DNA of 64,000 bases from Natrinema altunense. GTDB lineage: Archaea > Halobacteriota > Halobacteria > Halobacteriales > Natrialbaceae. The notes beneath the pieces are model-generated. The model did no database searches. It was not told the origin of the DNA and was given only the letters and a program-made list of their open reading frames with translations. Where the stretch lies: assembly GCF_000731985.1 (NCBI RefSeq), contig NZ_JNCS01000004.1, forward strand, positions 361,350 to 425,349, written 5' to 3'. The position numbers were made by a program, and so were the translations under genes. Positions 18,528-26,586 of this stretch are shown one piece after another; within the stretch, counting starts at the first letter, position 1, and each line of letters begins with the position of its first letter.

Positions 18528-19450
18528 CGATTCTCACCCCTCGTACAGACGAGTCCGCTCGCCGTCGCATCGCTTCGCAGGACGAACTGCCAGTCGCCCT
18601 CACCGAGCGCGGTGACGTCGGTCACGGCCAGCGGTTCGCTCGGCGTTCCCGACCGTCGCAGAATATCGATCCCGATCGGCAGCGTCGGAAACCGGGACTC
18701 GCCACACTCGATCGCGTAGCCCCGCACGGAGACGGTCCAGACGTCGTCGGTCCCGCCCGTCGAATTCCGCGCCACGCCGTACTCCCGGATCAGCGACAGC
18801 GAGTCCAGAAAGGCGAGGCTCGCTTCCACCGGATCGGCCGCCGGTTCGACCGGCGAGAGGTTCGTCGCTGCGGCCCGCAGCACCTGCATCCGTTCGGCCG
18901 TCTCGAGGTGCGCTTCGAGCTCCGATGCCATGGTCTCGAGCAAGACCAGACAGAGCGTGTTCCGGTCGGTCGTCGCTTCGGCCGCAGCTAGATACGTTTC
19001 CATGATCGCCCGCTCGGCGGCCTCGTGGTCGCGGGCCGAGAGCGATTCGAAGACGGCACCCGAGACGTCGTGGCAGAAACTGATCAGCGGGCTGTCGTCC
19101 CAGGGGTCCCGTTCGACCGACGGTGGGGTGGCGTGGGTCTCGCCGTTCGCAAGCGCTGTGGGATCGTGGGGGTCTTCGGCCGCCTGCATCTCCGTGTCCG
19201 CGTCCGCCGGTCGTTCCTGACAGACGACCGGATCGTAAAACGGCAACTGCGGATCGTACCGTCGGAGCGCGGCGCGGTACTGTTCGGTCGCCTGCGCGGC
19301 GTCGGCCGCGTCCGTCCGGGTCGCGAACCGCTTCCCGGCGACCGGGACGGGTCGTTCACCGGAGCGCGCACAGACGACGTAGTACTCCCCGTCGTCGCTG
19401 GCCAGTCGTTCGATGTGGGTTCGAATGTCGCGGAGTGTCGTTCCGACCAT
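18524..19450 (-). CDS. Uncharacterised protein (DUF7552-like), first gene of putative iron-regulated operon
   Basis: This 308-residue soluble protein begins TTLRDIRTHIERLASDDGEY and then YYVVCARSGERPVPVAGKRF, a small N-terminal domain I associate from memory with the DUF7552 group. A helical middle follows (ISFCHDVSGAVFESLSARDH and beyond) and a C-terminal domain ending LGEGDWQFVLRSDATASGLV. A GGAGG Shine-Dalgarno-like sequence lies six bases before the ATG, fixing the start and implying a leader. The predicted transcript start is about 120 bases upstream, between and beside two palindromes identical in design to those of the siderophore operon. Function is unknown; iron regulation is inferred. 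Confidence 0.75.
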   Translation of the reverse strand: MVGTTLRDIRTHIERLASDDGEYYVVCARSGERPVPVAGKRFATRTDAADAAQATEQYRAALRRYDPQLPFYDPVVCQERPADADTEMQAAEDPHDPTALANGETHATPPSVERDPWDDSPLISFCHDVSGAVFESLSARDHEAAERAIMETYLAAAEATTDRNTLCLVLLETMASELEAHLETAERMQVLRAAATNLSPVEPAADPVEASLAFLDSLSLIREYGVARNSTGGTDDVWTVSVRGYAIECGESRFPTLPIGIDILRRSGTPSEPLAVTDVTALGEGDWQFVLRSDATASGLVCTRGENR

Positions 19451-19576
19451 GGGTTTCCTCCAGTCGTATTCGGGTTCCGTCGCGGCCGTCCCGACCGCTC
19501 GCGCCGGCGAGAGCTGGATTGCAGTCCGGTTGCCGCCATCGTGCTCACACCGGTATCGGGGACCGCTCGCACATTC

Positions 19577-19627
19577 TTTAGGCTAGCCTAAACTGTGATA
19601 AGTCCACCGGATTTTAGGCCCGCCTAA
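19577..19627 (-). promoter_or_regulatory. Two-box iron-type operator/promoter of the 308-residue gene operon
   Basis: TTTAGGCTAGCCTAAA (19577-19592) is a perfect 16-base palindrome. TTAGGCCCGCCTAA (19614-19627) is a second copy of the same design. Between them lies, on the minus strand, GACTTATCAC (19595-19604), a TATA-like element. Its expected start point near 19573 places the first palindrome at about -4 to -19 and the second just upstream of the TATA box. The centre-to-centre distance is 36 bp, exactly as in the siderophore promoter at 53939-53990. The motif resembles DtxR/SirR/Idr-type iron-dependent repressor sites of haloarchaea. Confidence 0.8.
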
Positions 19628-20604
19628 TCACGCTCCGCTCCGACTTCTGGCACGCCGGCCGGAATTTCATGTAGCGTTATTTGGTTTACTACCGGTGGAG
19701 AGTCTATCCGCTCCGTCGTTCTCGGCCCGGAACTCGAGCACGCGCGCCGCTGACGGCCGTTCCGGGGCTACTCGCGGCGTAGATCGTGGTGCGACGTTCG
19801 TAAGCGGTTCGTCCACCGACCCGTGGCTGACCGGCGTCCCTTCGGTACGGGCGGGCGAACTGCAGCGGCCCGCTCGAGCACGGCCACGCCACCAGCGCCT
19901 CGCGAAGCGGCGGGAACGGTGGTATCGCCCACTCGACTCCGGAGCCGTCGGCGGCGACGCGGTTGCTTCGGGTGCCCGTCGAACTCACCGCACGATACCG
20001 TCCCGATGTTGGCCCGGGCGAAGCTGACAGCGACGTACTCACCGACGCGACCACCGTCCCGTGGAGGGACTCCGGCAGACGGCTGCCGGCCGCCTGGTTC
20101 CGGTTAGTGTACGGGTCGGTCTCGTCGGGCCGGCCGCGGCCCGGATCGACGAGTTTCCGGACGAACTCGGAGTGTCCACGGGGTTCCATCGACACGCTCG
20201 AACTCGCCCGCGCGGCAGTTCTCGAGCGACTCGCTCTCGTACCATCCACAGTCGTCGAACCCAGGCTGCGAGCGGATGAGTATCGAACTGTGACGGACAC
20301 TCGAACCCGCGTCACCGTCGAAGTGCGGCGTCGAACCGGTTTTCGGCGGGACCTGTTTCGACGGGTCGTCGGTTCCCGACGGTTTCGGTCGTCACTTCCC
20401 CTTTGGACAGCCACTCGATCGGTTTCGACCGCGTGGCCCCGTCTCGAGCCCTCGAGCGTCGGCTCTCCGAGACGGACGATTCGAGGCATAAATCGAATAA
20501 CGATATATTGAATCTCGGTCGATCCGTTGCTGCGGGCGGCAGCACAGTGTTTATGCGGGATAACGCGTTATTGGTGGTAGCGCTCCCGTGTACCGCTGGC
20601 TCCT
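19628..20604. other. Roughly 1-kb region without a convincing gene
   Basis: Several open frames cross this stretch on both strands, but all are rich in Arg, Ser, Pro and Thr, poor in Asp/Glu, and have no recognisable domain. The best is a plus-strand frame ending near 20511 (with DADV/ELARAAVLERLALVPSTVVE-like segments), which could be a decayed gene. AT-rich elements at 20547-20575 are probably the promoter of the PHP gene. I see no repeats or RNA gene. Confidence 0.5.
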
Positions 20605-21360
20605 ATGACAACTCAGATCACGTTCGCGATCGACTTTCACGTCCACTCCGACGACTCCTACGACGGGCACGAACCGATCGAACTCATCCTCGAGCACGCC
20701 GCCGATATCGGACTCGACGGTGTCGTTATCACCGACCACGACGAGATCGAGGAATCACGGCGCGCCGCCGATCTCGCGCCCGATTACGGGCTGATCGGCA
20801 TCCCCGGTGTCGAGGTCTCGACGCAGGACGGCCACCTGCTGGCGATCGGCGTCGAGACGCGGCCCGACTCCGGGCGACCGTTCATGGAGACCGTCGAAAC
20901 CGTCCGCGAACTCGGCGGCGTGGCGATCGTCCCCCACCCGTTCCAGCGCAGCCGACACGGTGTCCGAAAAGGCACCATCGAGGACGCCGACGCGATCGAG
21001 ACCTACAACTCGATGGTCTTTACCGGCTACCGCAATCGCCGCGCCCGGACGTTCGCCGAGCGCCGCGACTATCCACAGATCGGTGCCAGCGACGCCCACT
21101 ACCTGCCGAACGTCGGCAAAGCCTACACCGAGGTCGTCGTGACACCCGACACGGCAACCCCGACGAAAGCCGACATCGACGGTGCCCATCTCGTCGAGGC
21201 CATCCTCGAGGGCCGGACCCAGATCCGCGGGAAGCGGACGCCGATCCACAAGAGCGCCGTCCAGTACGGGAAAGGCGCGGTGCGGAAAACGGCCTACATG
21301 TTCACCTCGCGCGCGCCGCTCTTACCGACGGTACCGGCCTCGATGGACAGATCGACCTGA
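20605..21360 (+). CDS. PHP-domain metal-dependent phosphoesterase
   Basis: This 251-residue protein has the PHP metal-site motifs in order: DFHVHSDDSYDG (residues 9-20), ITDHDEIEE near 43, GVEVST near 68, VPHPFQRSRHG near 113 and GASDAHY near 150. These histidines and aspartates bind a trinuclear metal centre in PHP phosphoesterases related to histidinol phosphatase and polymerase-associated domains. The C-terminal 60 residues, with TQIRGKRTPIHKSAVQYGKG, resemble a PHP-associated extension common in haloarchaea. The substrate is unknown. A second, distinct PHP protein lies at 34794-35573. Confidence 0.87.
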   Translation: MTTQITFAIDFHVHSDDSYDGHEPIELILEHAADIGLDGVVITDHDEIEESRRAADLAPDYGLIGIPGVEVSTQDGHLLAIGVETRPDSGRPFMETVETVRELGGVAIVPHPFQRSRHGVRKGTIEDADAIETYNSMVFTGYRNRRARTFAERRDYPQIGASDAHYLPNVGKAYTEVVVTPDTATPTKADIDGAHLVEAILEGRTQIRGKRTPIHKSAVQYGKGAVRKTAYMFTSRAPLLPTVPASMDRST

Positions 21361-21450
21361 GTCGCGTCTCGAGTCGGCCGCTGCGAGTTGCTCGCCTCCT
21401 TGCAGGACTCCGTTCTTCGACTCGGTTCGGAAAACGGTCGCCTGTCGGGA

Positions 21451-22935
21451 TTAGGAGAGTTGTTCGCCGACGATTTCGTCGGCACGTTCGACGAACGCGT
21501 CCTCTTTTCCTTTCGGAACCGTGGCCCCTGCTGCGACATCGTGACCGCCCCCGTCGCCCCCGACGGTCCGGGAGGCCTCGCCCATCACGACCGAGAGGTC
21601 GAGCCCTTGCCGAACGAGGGAGTGAGTTCCCCGCGCGGAGACTTTGACCTCCGCGTCGTTTTTCTCCGCGAACGCGATGATCGGCTTCGAGCGGCTGATC
21701 CCCGCGTTCCCCATCGCCATTCCGGCGACGATGCCGACGATGGTCTCGCGGATCTCGTCGCTCGCGTGGAACCACTGGACGTGCTCCTCCTGGGTCGCCC
21801 CCTCGCTCGTGACGAGATCGATGCCCGCCGAGAGGTTCCGTCGGTGCTCCCGCAGCAGTTGGCGCGCCCGCTCGAGCGCGCCGTCCCGGTCGCCGAGACA
21901 GACGCCCAGCCCGACGTCGGCCCGCTCGTAGCGGGCGGTCGCGTTCAACAGGGTCGAGAACTCGCTTGCGTCCCGGAGTTCGGTCCCGACGGGCTCCTCG
22001 CACAGGACGTAGGCCGTGCTGACGAGGCCGTCGATCTTCGTCGCGGGCACGCCGCTCGAGACGGCCCGCCGGACGAGCGCGCTGGCGACCGTCCGTTTTT
22101 CCTCGTTCGTCAATCCGGCCCAGCGCCGCCACTCGCCGTCGCGTTTCAACTCGAGGTCGAGCCCGTCGAGGAATCGGAGCGCGCCGTTCTCGTCGTTCGA
22201 GATGCCGGGGATGTGGACGTCCGTGGCGTACTCGAGGAGTTTCGGGAGCGGCCGGGTCTGTTTGCCGTACAGCGCGAGGTCCTTGCCCGTCTCGAGGACG
22301 CCGGCCGCGACGCCCTCGTCGACGATGCCCTCGTTCGCGCCGTGGAGTTCGCCGCCGGCGGCCTGCATGTCCCCGACGGCACCGACGACCGCGAGGGCGG
22401 CGAGGTCGCGGTTGTCGGCGCGGGCGTTCGCGGCTCCCGACGCGGTGGGGGTCCCTCTATCGGCCGCAACCGACGGCTCCGGATCGGTGTCGGATACGTC
22501 GGCCAGCGCCCGCGCGAGGACGTAACTCGCACCGGCACCCGAGAGTTCGGACGCGCCGTTGATGCCGAACAGGAGCGGGTTGAGGTGGAACTCGGTGTCC
22601 CGATCGGCGGGCTGGTGGTGGTCGGCGATGACGGGCGTGAACTCGCCCGCATCCTCGTGGTCGCCGATGCTGTCGAGCTGGCCGCTCCCGAAGTCGGTAA
22701 AGAGAACGGTCTCGTAGTCGGTCGCCGCGATCGCGGCGACCGCGTCCTCGTCGAGTTGCTTCTCGAAGACGGTTTCGAACGGAATTCCCGCGCGCTCGAG
22801 CGCTTGCGCGGCGATCGCGGCGCTCGTGAGCCCGTCGGCGTCGATGTGGGAAGCAAGCAACACGCGATCGGCCTCGCACAGTCGCGTTGCGCACGTCCTC
22901 GCGCGATCCTCGAGTTCGGGAACCGGCCCTGCCAT
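21451..22935 (-). CDS. RecJ-like DHH-family single-strand exonuclease/phosphoesterase
   Basis: This 494-residue protein carries the DHH motifs SHIDADG (29-35), TDFGSGQ near 79 and ADHHQP near 102. Near the C-terminus is the DHHA1 glycine-rich motif GGGHDVAAGA (about 462-471). This matches archaeal RecJ-like/GAN-family nucleases that act on single-stranded DNA or RNA and associate with the replisome. I start at the ATG at 22935 because MAGPVPELEDRARTC begins the domain; the upstream 32 codons are Arg-rich shadow. An insert of about 20 residues follows position 150. It lies 194 bp behind hemD on the same strand. Confidence 0.88.
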   Translation of the reverse strand: MAGPVPELEDRARTCATRLCEADRVLLASHIDADGLTSAAIAAQALERAGIPFETVFEKQLDEDAVAAIAATDYETVLFTDFGSGQLDSIGDHEDAGEFTPVIADHHQPADRDTEFHLNPLLFGINGASELSGAGASYVLARALADVSDTDPEPSVAADRGTPTASGAANARADNRDLAALAVVGAVGDMQAAGGELHGANEGIVDEGVAAGVLETGKDLALYGKQTRPLPKLLEYATDVHIPGISNDENGALRFLDGLDLELKRDGEWRRWAGLTNEEKRTVASALVRRAVSSGVPATKIDGLVSTAYVLCEEPVGTELRDASEFSTLLNATARYERADVGLGVCLGDRDGALERARQLLREHRRNLSAGIDLVTSEGATQEEHVQWFHASDEIRETIVGIVAGMAMGNAGISRSKPIIAFAEKNDAEVKVSARGTHSLVRQGLDLSVVMGEASRTVGGDGGGHDVAAGATVPKGKEDAFVERADEIVGEQLS

Positions 22936-23129
22936 CGAGGGAGTGTGGGTCGGCTTCGCCCATAAACCCGCGGATCGCCCCGGTCGGCTCTGTACTCGGG
23001 TCGTGCGCTCACAGCGAACGCACGAGATCACCGCCGCCCCGATCGTGTGGACTCTAGAGCTCGCGCCGCGGTCATGGGCGCGGTCTCGAGAAGTGAGACA
23101 CAGTGGAACGCACGGCCCGTCGGATACCG

Positions 23130-23867
23130 CTACGGTGTCCGAATCGCCGCCACCGTCTCTCGAGCGAGCGCATCGAACGTCGCTTCCTCGGGGATCACGT
23201 CGACCTCGATCCCCCGATCGGCCGCCGTTTCCGCCGTCGGCTTGCCGATCATGCCGACGGTCGCGCTCGCGAGTCCCTCGAGTGCGTCCTCGCGGATCCC
23301 TCGTTCGGCGGCGGCGTCGAGGAAGTGTTCGACGGTCAGCGACGAGGTGAAACAGGCGGCGTCGAGGTCGCCTTCGGCGGCCAATTCGGCCGAGCGGCCG
23401 CTTTCTTCGGGCCGAACGAGCCGATACAGGATCGTTTCGTGGACGTACGCGCCCGCGTCGTCGAGTCCCTCGAGCAACACCGAACTGCCGTGGTCGCTGC
23501 GCGCGACCTCGACGCGCGCGCCGTCGACCCGACTCTCGAGCGCCGTAACGAGCCCGCTCGAGGTGAACTCGTCGGGGACGAGGTCGACCGCGTACCCTTC
23601 TTCGCGGAGCGCGTCGGCCGTTGCGGGGCCGATGGCGCAGACGGTTTCGTCGTCGGGCTCCCAGCCCGCTTCGGAGACGAGTGCCGCGCCGGTCTTGCTG
23701 GTGAAGACGACGTAGTCGGCATCGGTTCGCGGCGTCGCGTCGGTGGCGTCGACGGACAGCATCGGGTCCGGAATCGGCTCGGCACCGAGGTCCGAGAGCA
23801 ACGCCGCGGCTCGCTCGAGGCGCTCGTCGTCGGGGCGGAAGACGGCGACTGTGGGTGAGCGACTCAT
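23130..23867 (-). CDS. hemD: Uroporphyrinogen-III synthase
   Basis: This 245-residue enzyme would cyclise hydroxymethylbilane, flipping ring D, to give uroporphyrinogen III. HemD proteins diverge strongly, but VAVFRPDDERLERAAALLSD at the start and YVVFTSKTGAALVSEAG near residue 53 fit. AIGPATADALREEGYAVDLV near 77 and the second-half ACFTSSLTVEHFLDAA with GMIGKPTAETAADRGI match the two-lobe HemD fold. It is the third gene of hemC-methyltransferase-hemD, with only 3 bp after the methyltransferase stop, so the three successive steps are made from one message. Confidence 0.92.
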   Translation of the reverse strand: MSRSPTVAVFRPDDERLERAAALLSDLGAEPIPDPMLSVDATDATPRTDADYVVFTSKTGAALVSEAGWEPDDETVCAIGPATADALREEGYAVDLVPDEFTSSGLVTALESRVDGARVEVARSDHGSSVLLEGLDDAGAYVHETILYRLVRPEESGRSAELAAEGDLDAACFTSSLTVEHFLDAAAERGIREDALEGLASATVGMIGKPTAETAADRGIEVDVIPEEATFDALARETVAAIRTP

Positions 23868-23870
23868 CGG

Positions 23871-24668
23871 TTACGCCTCGTCCTCGACGGTTCCGTAGTC
23901 GGTTTGCAAGAAGTCGACGATGGACTCGCGCGTGCCGGCGACATCGCCGATCACCGTTATCGCGGGCGGGGAGATCCCCGCCTCGTCACGGGCGTCGACG
24001 ATGGTCTCGAGGGTCCCCGTCGCGACCTGCTGGCCCGGCCAGGTGCCCCGCTCGACCAGCGCGACCGGCGTTTCGGGAGCCATGCCGGCCTCGAGCAGCG
24101 CTTCCGTGTAGTCCGGGAGCCGGCCGACGCCCATCAGGACGACGATGGTGCCGCCGGTCGCGGCCAGGGCGTCCCAGTCGACCGCCGATTCTTCCTTCGT
24201 GGGGTCCTCGTGGCCGGTCACGAAGGAAACCGACGAGGCGTGATCGCGGTGCGTGACCGGAATGCCGGCCACCGCGGGCGCGGCGATCGCCGAGGTGACG
24301 GCGGGGACGACCTCGAACGGTACGTCGTGGGCCGCGAGGTACTCGGCCTCCTCGCCGCCGCGACCGAAGACGAAGGAGTCGCCGCCCTTGAGCCGGACGA
24401 CGGCGTTCCCCTCCCGGGCGAGTTCGACCAACCGCTCGTTGATCTCCGACTGTGGCGTTCGCTCGCCGCCGGCGCGCTTGCCGACGTCCTCGCGGCGGTC
24501 CTCGGGGAGCATATCGATGATTTCGGGGCCGGGAAGCTTGTCGTGGAGGACGACGTCCGCGGCCTCGAGCAGGCGCGTTGCCTTGACGGTCAAGAGGTCG
24601 GGGTCGCCGGGTCCGCTGCCGACGAGGTAGACGGTACCCGGGTCGACGTCGATAGCGTTGTCTGACAT
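23871..24668 (-). CDS. cobA: Uroporphyrinogen-III C-methyltransferase (SUMT)
   Basis: This 265-residue SAM-dependent enzyme methylates uroporphyrinogen III at C2 and C7 to precorrin-2. That is the branch point to sirohaem, cobalamin and the archaeal sirohaem-dependent haem route. Motifs include VYLVGSGPGDPDLLTVKATR at residues 12-31, VVLHDKLPGPEI near 39, VVRLKGGDSFVFGRGGEEAE near 85 and GGTIVVLMGVGRLPDY near 170. It is the single-domain form without the CysG oxidase/chelatase part. It lies 14 bp after hemC and 3 bp before hemD. Gene symbol usage varies (sumT, cobA, sirA). Confidence 0.95.
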   Translation of the reverse strand: MSDNAIDVDPGTVYLVGSGPGDPDLLTVKATRLLEAADVVLHDKLPGPEIIDMLPEDRREDVGKRAGGERTPQSEINERLVELAREGNAVVRLKGGDSFVFGRGGEEAEYLAAHDVPFEVVPAVTSAIAAPAVAGIPVTHRDHASSVSFVTGHEDPTKEESAVDWDALAATGGTIVVLMGVGRLPDYTEALLEAGMAPETPVALVERGTWPGQQVATGTLETIVDARDEAGISPPAITVIGDVAGTRESIVDFLQTDYGTVEDEA

Positions 24669-24682
24669 TCGGTACTCGCTCC

Positions 24683-25822
24683 CTATTTCCCCTCGGGCTT
24701 ATCTTCCTCGGAGGCGGTCCCGTCGTCGCCGCCGGCCTCCTTTCGGGCCTGCTCGATCAGGTCCGCCGCGCCGCGATCCGCGAGGTCCCGTGCGAACGAG
24801 CGGGCGGCGTCGGCGTGCGTCTCGACCGGCAGGTCCCGGCTGGCGGTCACCGACTCCTCGCCGTCGCGGTCGAAGACGCTGACGTTCGTGTGGACGTACT
24901 CGCCCTGCACGATCGCGTAGATGCCGACCGGCGCGATACAGCCGCCGCCGAGTTCCGACAGGATCGTCCGCTCGACGGTCGTCTCGACGCGGCTTCGCGG
25001 GTGATCGATGTGGGTCTGAATATCCCGAGCCGTCTCCCCGTCGGGTGCGGTCACCGCGAGCGCCCCCTGTCCCGGTGCGGGAACGAACGTCGACGTCGAC
25101 AACTCCTGATAGTCGACGTAGTGGGCGAGCCCGCTGCGCTCGAGGCCCGCGCCCGCGAGGACGATGGCGTCGTACTCGGTCTCGACCTCGCGGCCGAGCG
25201 CGCCCTTCTCGAGTTCCGAGAGATCGTCGAACCACTCGTCGACCGTGCAGTCGTACTCGGGCTCGAAGTCCTCGTTGCCGGTGTTGCCCTTGCGCTCTTT
25301 GTCCGCCTCCGAGCGCTCCTGGTGTTCCGCTTGCAGCGCGGGCGCGAGCAACTTCTCGAGGCGCGTGTCGACGTTCCCGCGCAGCGGCTCGACCTCGAGG
25401 TCCGGGCGCTCGGAGAGCAGTTGCGCGCGCCGGCGGAGACTCGAGGTCCCGACGATCGCGCCCGATGGCAGTTCCTCGAGCGTCGCCCCGTCGGGCGTGA
25501 CGAGGACGTCGCCGGGCCGTCCCCGTTCGGGGACCGCGGCGGTCACGAGTTCCGCGGGCTGCTCGGTCGGCATGTCCTTCATCGAGTGGATCGCGGCGTC
25601 GAGGTCCCCGTCGAGGACGCGCTCGTCCAGTTCGCGGACGAACGCGCCGGTCTTCCCGAGTTGATGGATCAATTCGTCTCTGATCTGGTCCCCCGTCGTC
25701 TCCACGGTGACGAGTTCGACCTCGTACCGCCGTTCCTCGAGGGCCTCCTGTACCAGGGTGGCCTGTCGTCGGGCGAGTGTGGACCCCCTCGTCGCCAGTC
25801 GCAACGTCCCACGCGTTCTCAT
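24683..25822 (-). CDS. hemC: Hydroxymethylbilane synthase (porphobilinogen deaminase)
   Basis: This 379-residue enzyme polymerises four porphobilinogens to hydroxymethylbilane. It begins LRLATRGSTLARRQATLVQE and contains AIHSMKDMPTEQP near residue 78 and VGTSSLRRRAQLL near 124. GNVDTRLEKL is near 149 and LGGGCIAPVG holds the dipyrromethane-cofactor cysteine at C295. A charged insert at about residues 165-206 (HQERSEADKERKGNTGNEDF) and a charged C-terminal tail are haloarchaeal additions. The ATG at 25822 is preferred: the open frame extends 49 codons upstream, but that part does not resemble the family. It heads the hemC-cobA-hemD operon. Confidence 0.95.
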   Translation of the reverse strand: MRTRGTLRLATRGSTLARRQATLVQEALEERRYEVELVTVETTGDQIRDELIHQLGKTGAFVRELDERVLDGDLDAAIHSMKDMPTEQPAELVTAAVPERGRPGDVLVTPDGATLEELPSGAIVGTSSLRRRAQLLSERPDLEVEPLRGNVDTRLEKLLAPALQAEHQERSEADKERKGNTGNEDFEPEYDCTVDEWFDDLSELEKGALGREVETEYDAIVLAGAGLERSGLAHYVDYQELSTSTFVPAPGQGALAVTAPDGETARDIQTHIDHPRSRVETTVERTILSELGGGCIAPVGIYAIVQGEYVHTNVSVFDRDGEESVTASRDLPVETHADAARSFARDLADRGAADLIEQARKEAGGDDGTASEEDKPEGK

Positions 25823-25998
25823 AGGGTGCAGTCGGTGCCTCGAGTATGAAAAGCGCACGCTTGTCCGACGCGGGAACGCGCACGCTATTTCACGAACCGG
25901 CGTGGAACCGAGTTTCGGGACGGAACGGCCGCGTTGGCTCCGATCCAGTTGGTTGGTATTAACACACAATGTTTTTGCGAAACACGTTCGGGGTGCTA

Positions 25999-26007
25999 TT
26001 TATATTA
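25999..26007 (+). promoter_or_regulatory. TATA-like box of the truncated haemoglobin gene
   Basis: TTTATATTA is centred about 29 bases before the ATG at 26032, so initiation falls at or next to the start codon. This fixes the start of the haemoglobin gene at 26032 and rejects a longer in-frame version beginning at 25969, which would place the box inside the coding region. Confidence 0.6.
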
Positions 26008-26031
26008 CTTGGCGGCCGACCATTCGACCGA

Positions 26032-26397
26032 ATGGCAGACACCCTCTACGAGCGACTCGGCGGTGAAGACGCGATTACGGCTGTCGTCGACGAATTCTAC
26101 GACCGCATCATGGCGGACGACCAGGTCGCCGGTTACTTCGACGACGTCGATATGCAGAAACAGCGCGCACACCAGGCCCAGTTCATCAGTTCGGTCACCG
26201 GGGGTCCGGTCGAGTACGACGGCGGCGAGATGGAAGCCGTTCACGCGGACATGGGCATCACGCCGGCGGACTTCCAGGCCATCGCGACTCACCTCGACGA
26301 CGCGCTCGCCGAATTCGACGTCGCCGAAGACGACCGCGAGTCGGTTCTCGAGGAAATCGCGAGCTATCAGGACGCGATCGTCACGGCCGCGGACTGA
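26032..26397 (+). CDS. Group 1 truncated haemoglobin
   Basis: This 121-residue protein is a trHbN/group 1 globin. It starts TLYERLGGEDAITAVVDEFY with the usual N-terminal helix, has the B10-type tyrosine at Y23 in EFYDRI, and the TGGP turn after helix E. The proximal haem histidine is H71 in MEAVHADMGI, followed by helices G and H (DALAEFDVAEDDRESVLEEI). Group 1 globins bind O2 and NO, and many act as NO dioxygenases. The NO reductase gene starts 189 bp downstream on the same strand but has its own promoter-like element, so the link is functional rather than a tight operon. Confidence 0.93.
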   Translation: MADTLYERLGGEDAITAVVDEFYDRIMADDQVAGYFDDVDMQKQRAHQAQFISSVTGGPVEYDGGEMEAVHADMGITPADFQAIATHLDDALAEFDVAEDDRESVLEEIASYQDAIVTAAD

Positions 26398-26586
26398 CCG
26401 TTTTCGCCCGTTCCGCTTCCGGGGGCGGGTCGGAGCCCCCCGACCGCCGTCGATCGGCGGACGGTTGCGGGGATCGCTACGAACTCACGTCCCCTAACAG
26501 CCCCTGCGAACGTGTTCGGACCTTCTTCCAGATCATAGGAACTACTGGGTTATTTGAGGGGGGTTCAGGTTCGAGTTACGATCGTC

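Noticed and set aside
19704..20489. A 261-codon minus-strand gene in the 1-kb gap
   Set aside because: Composition is Arg/Ser/Thr/Pro-rich with few acidic residues, unlike haloarchaeal proteins, and no domain is visible.
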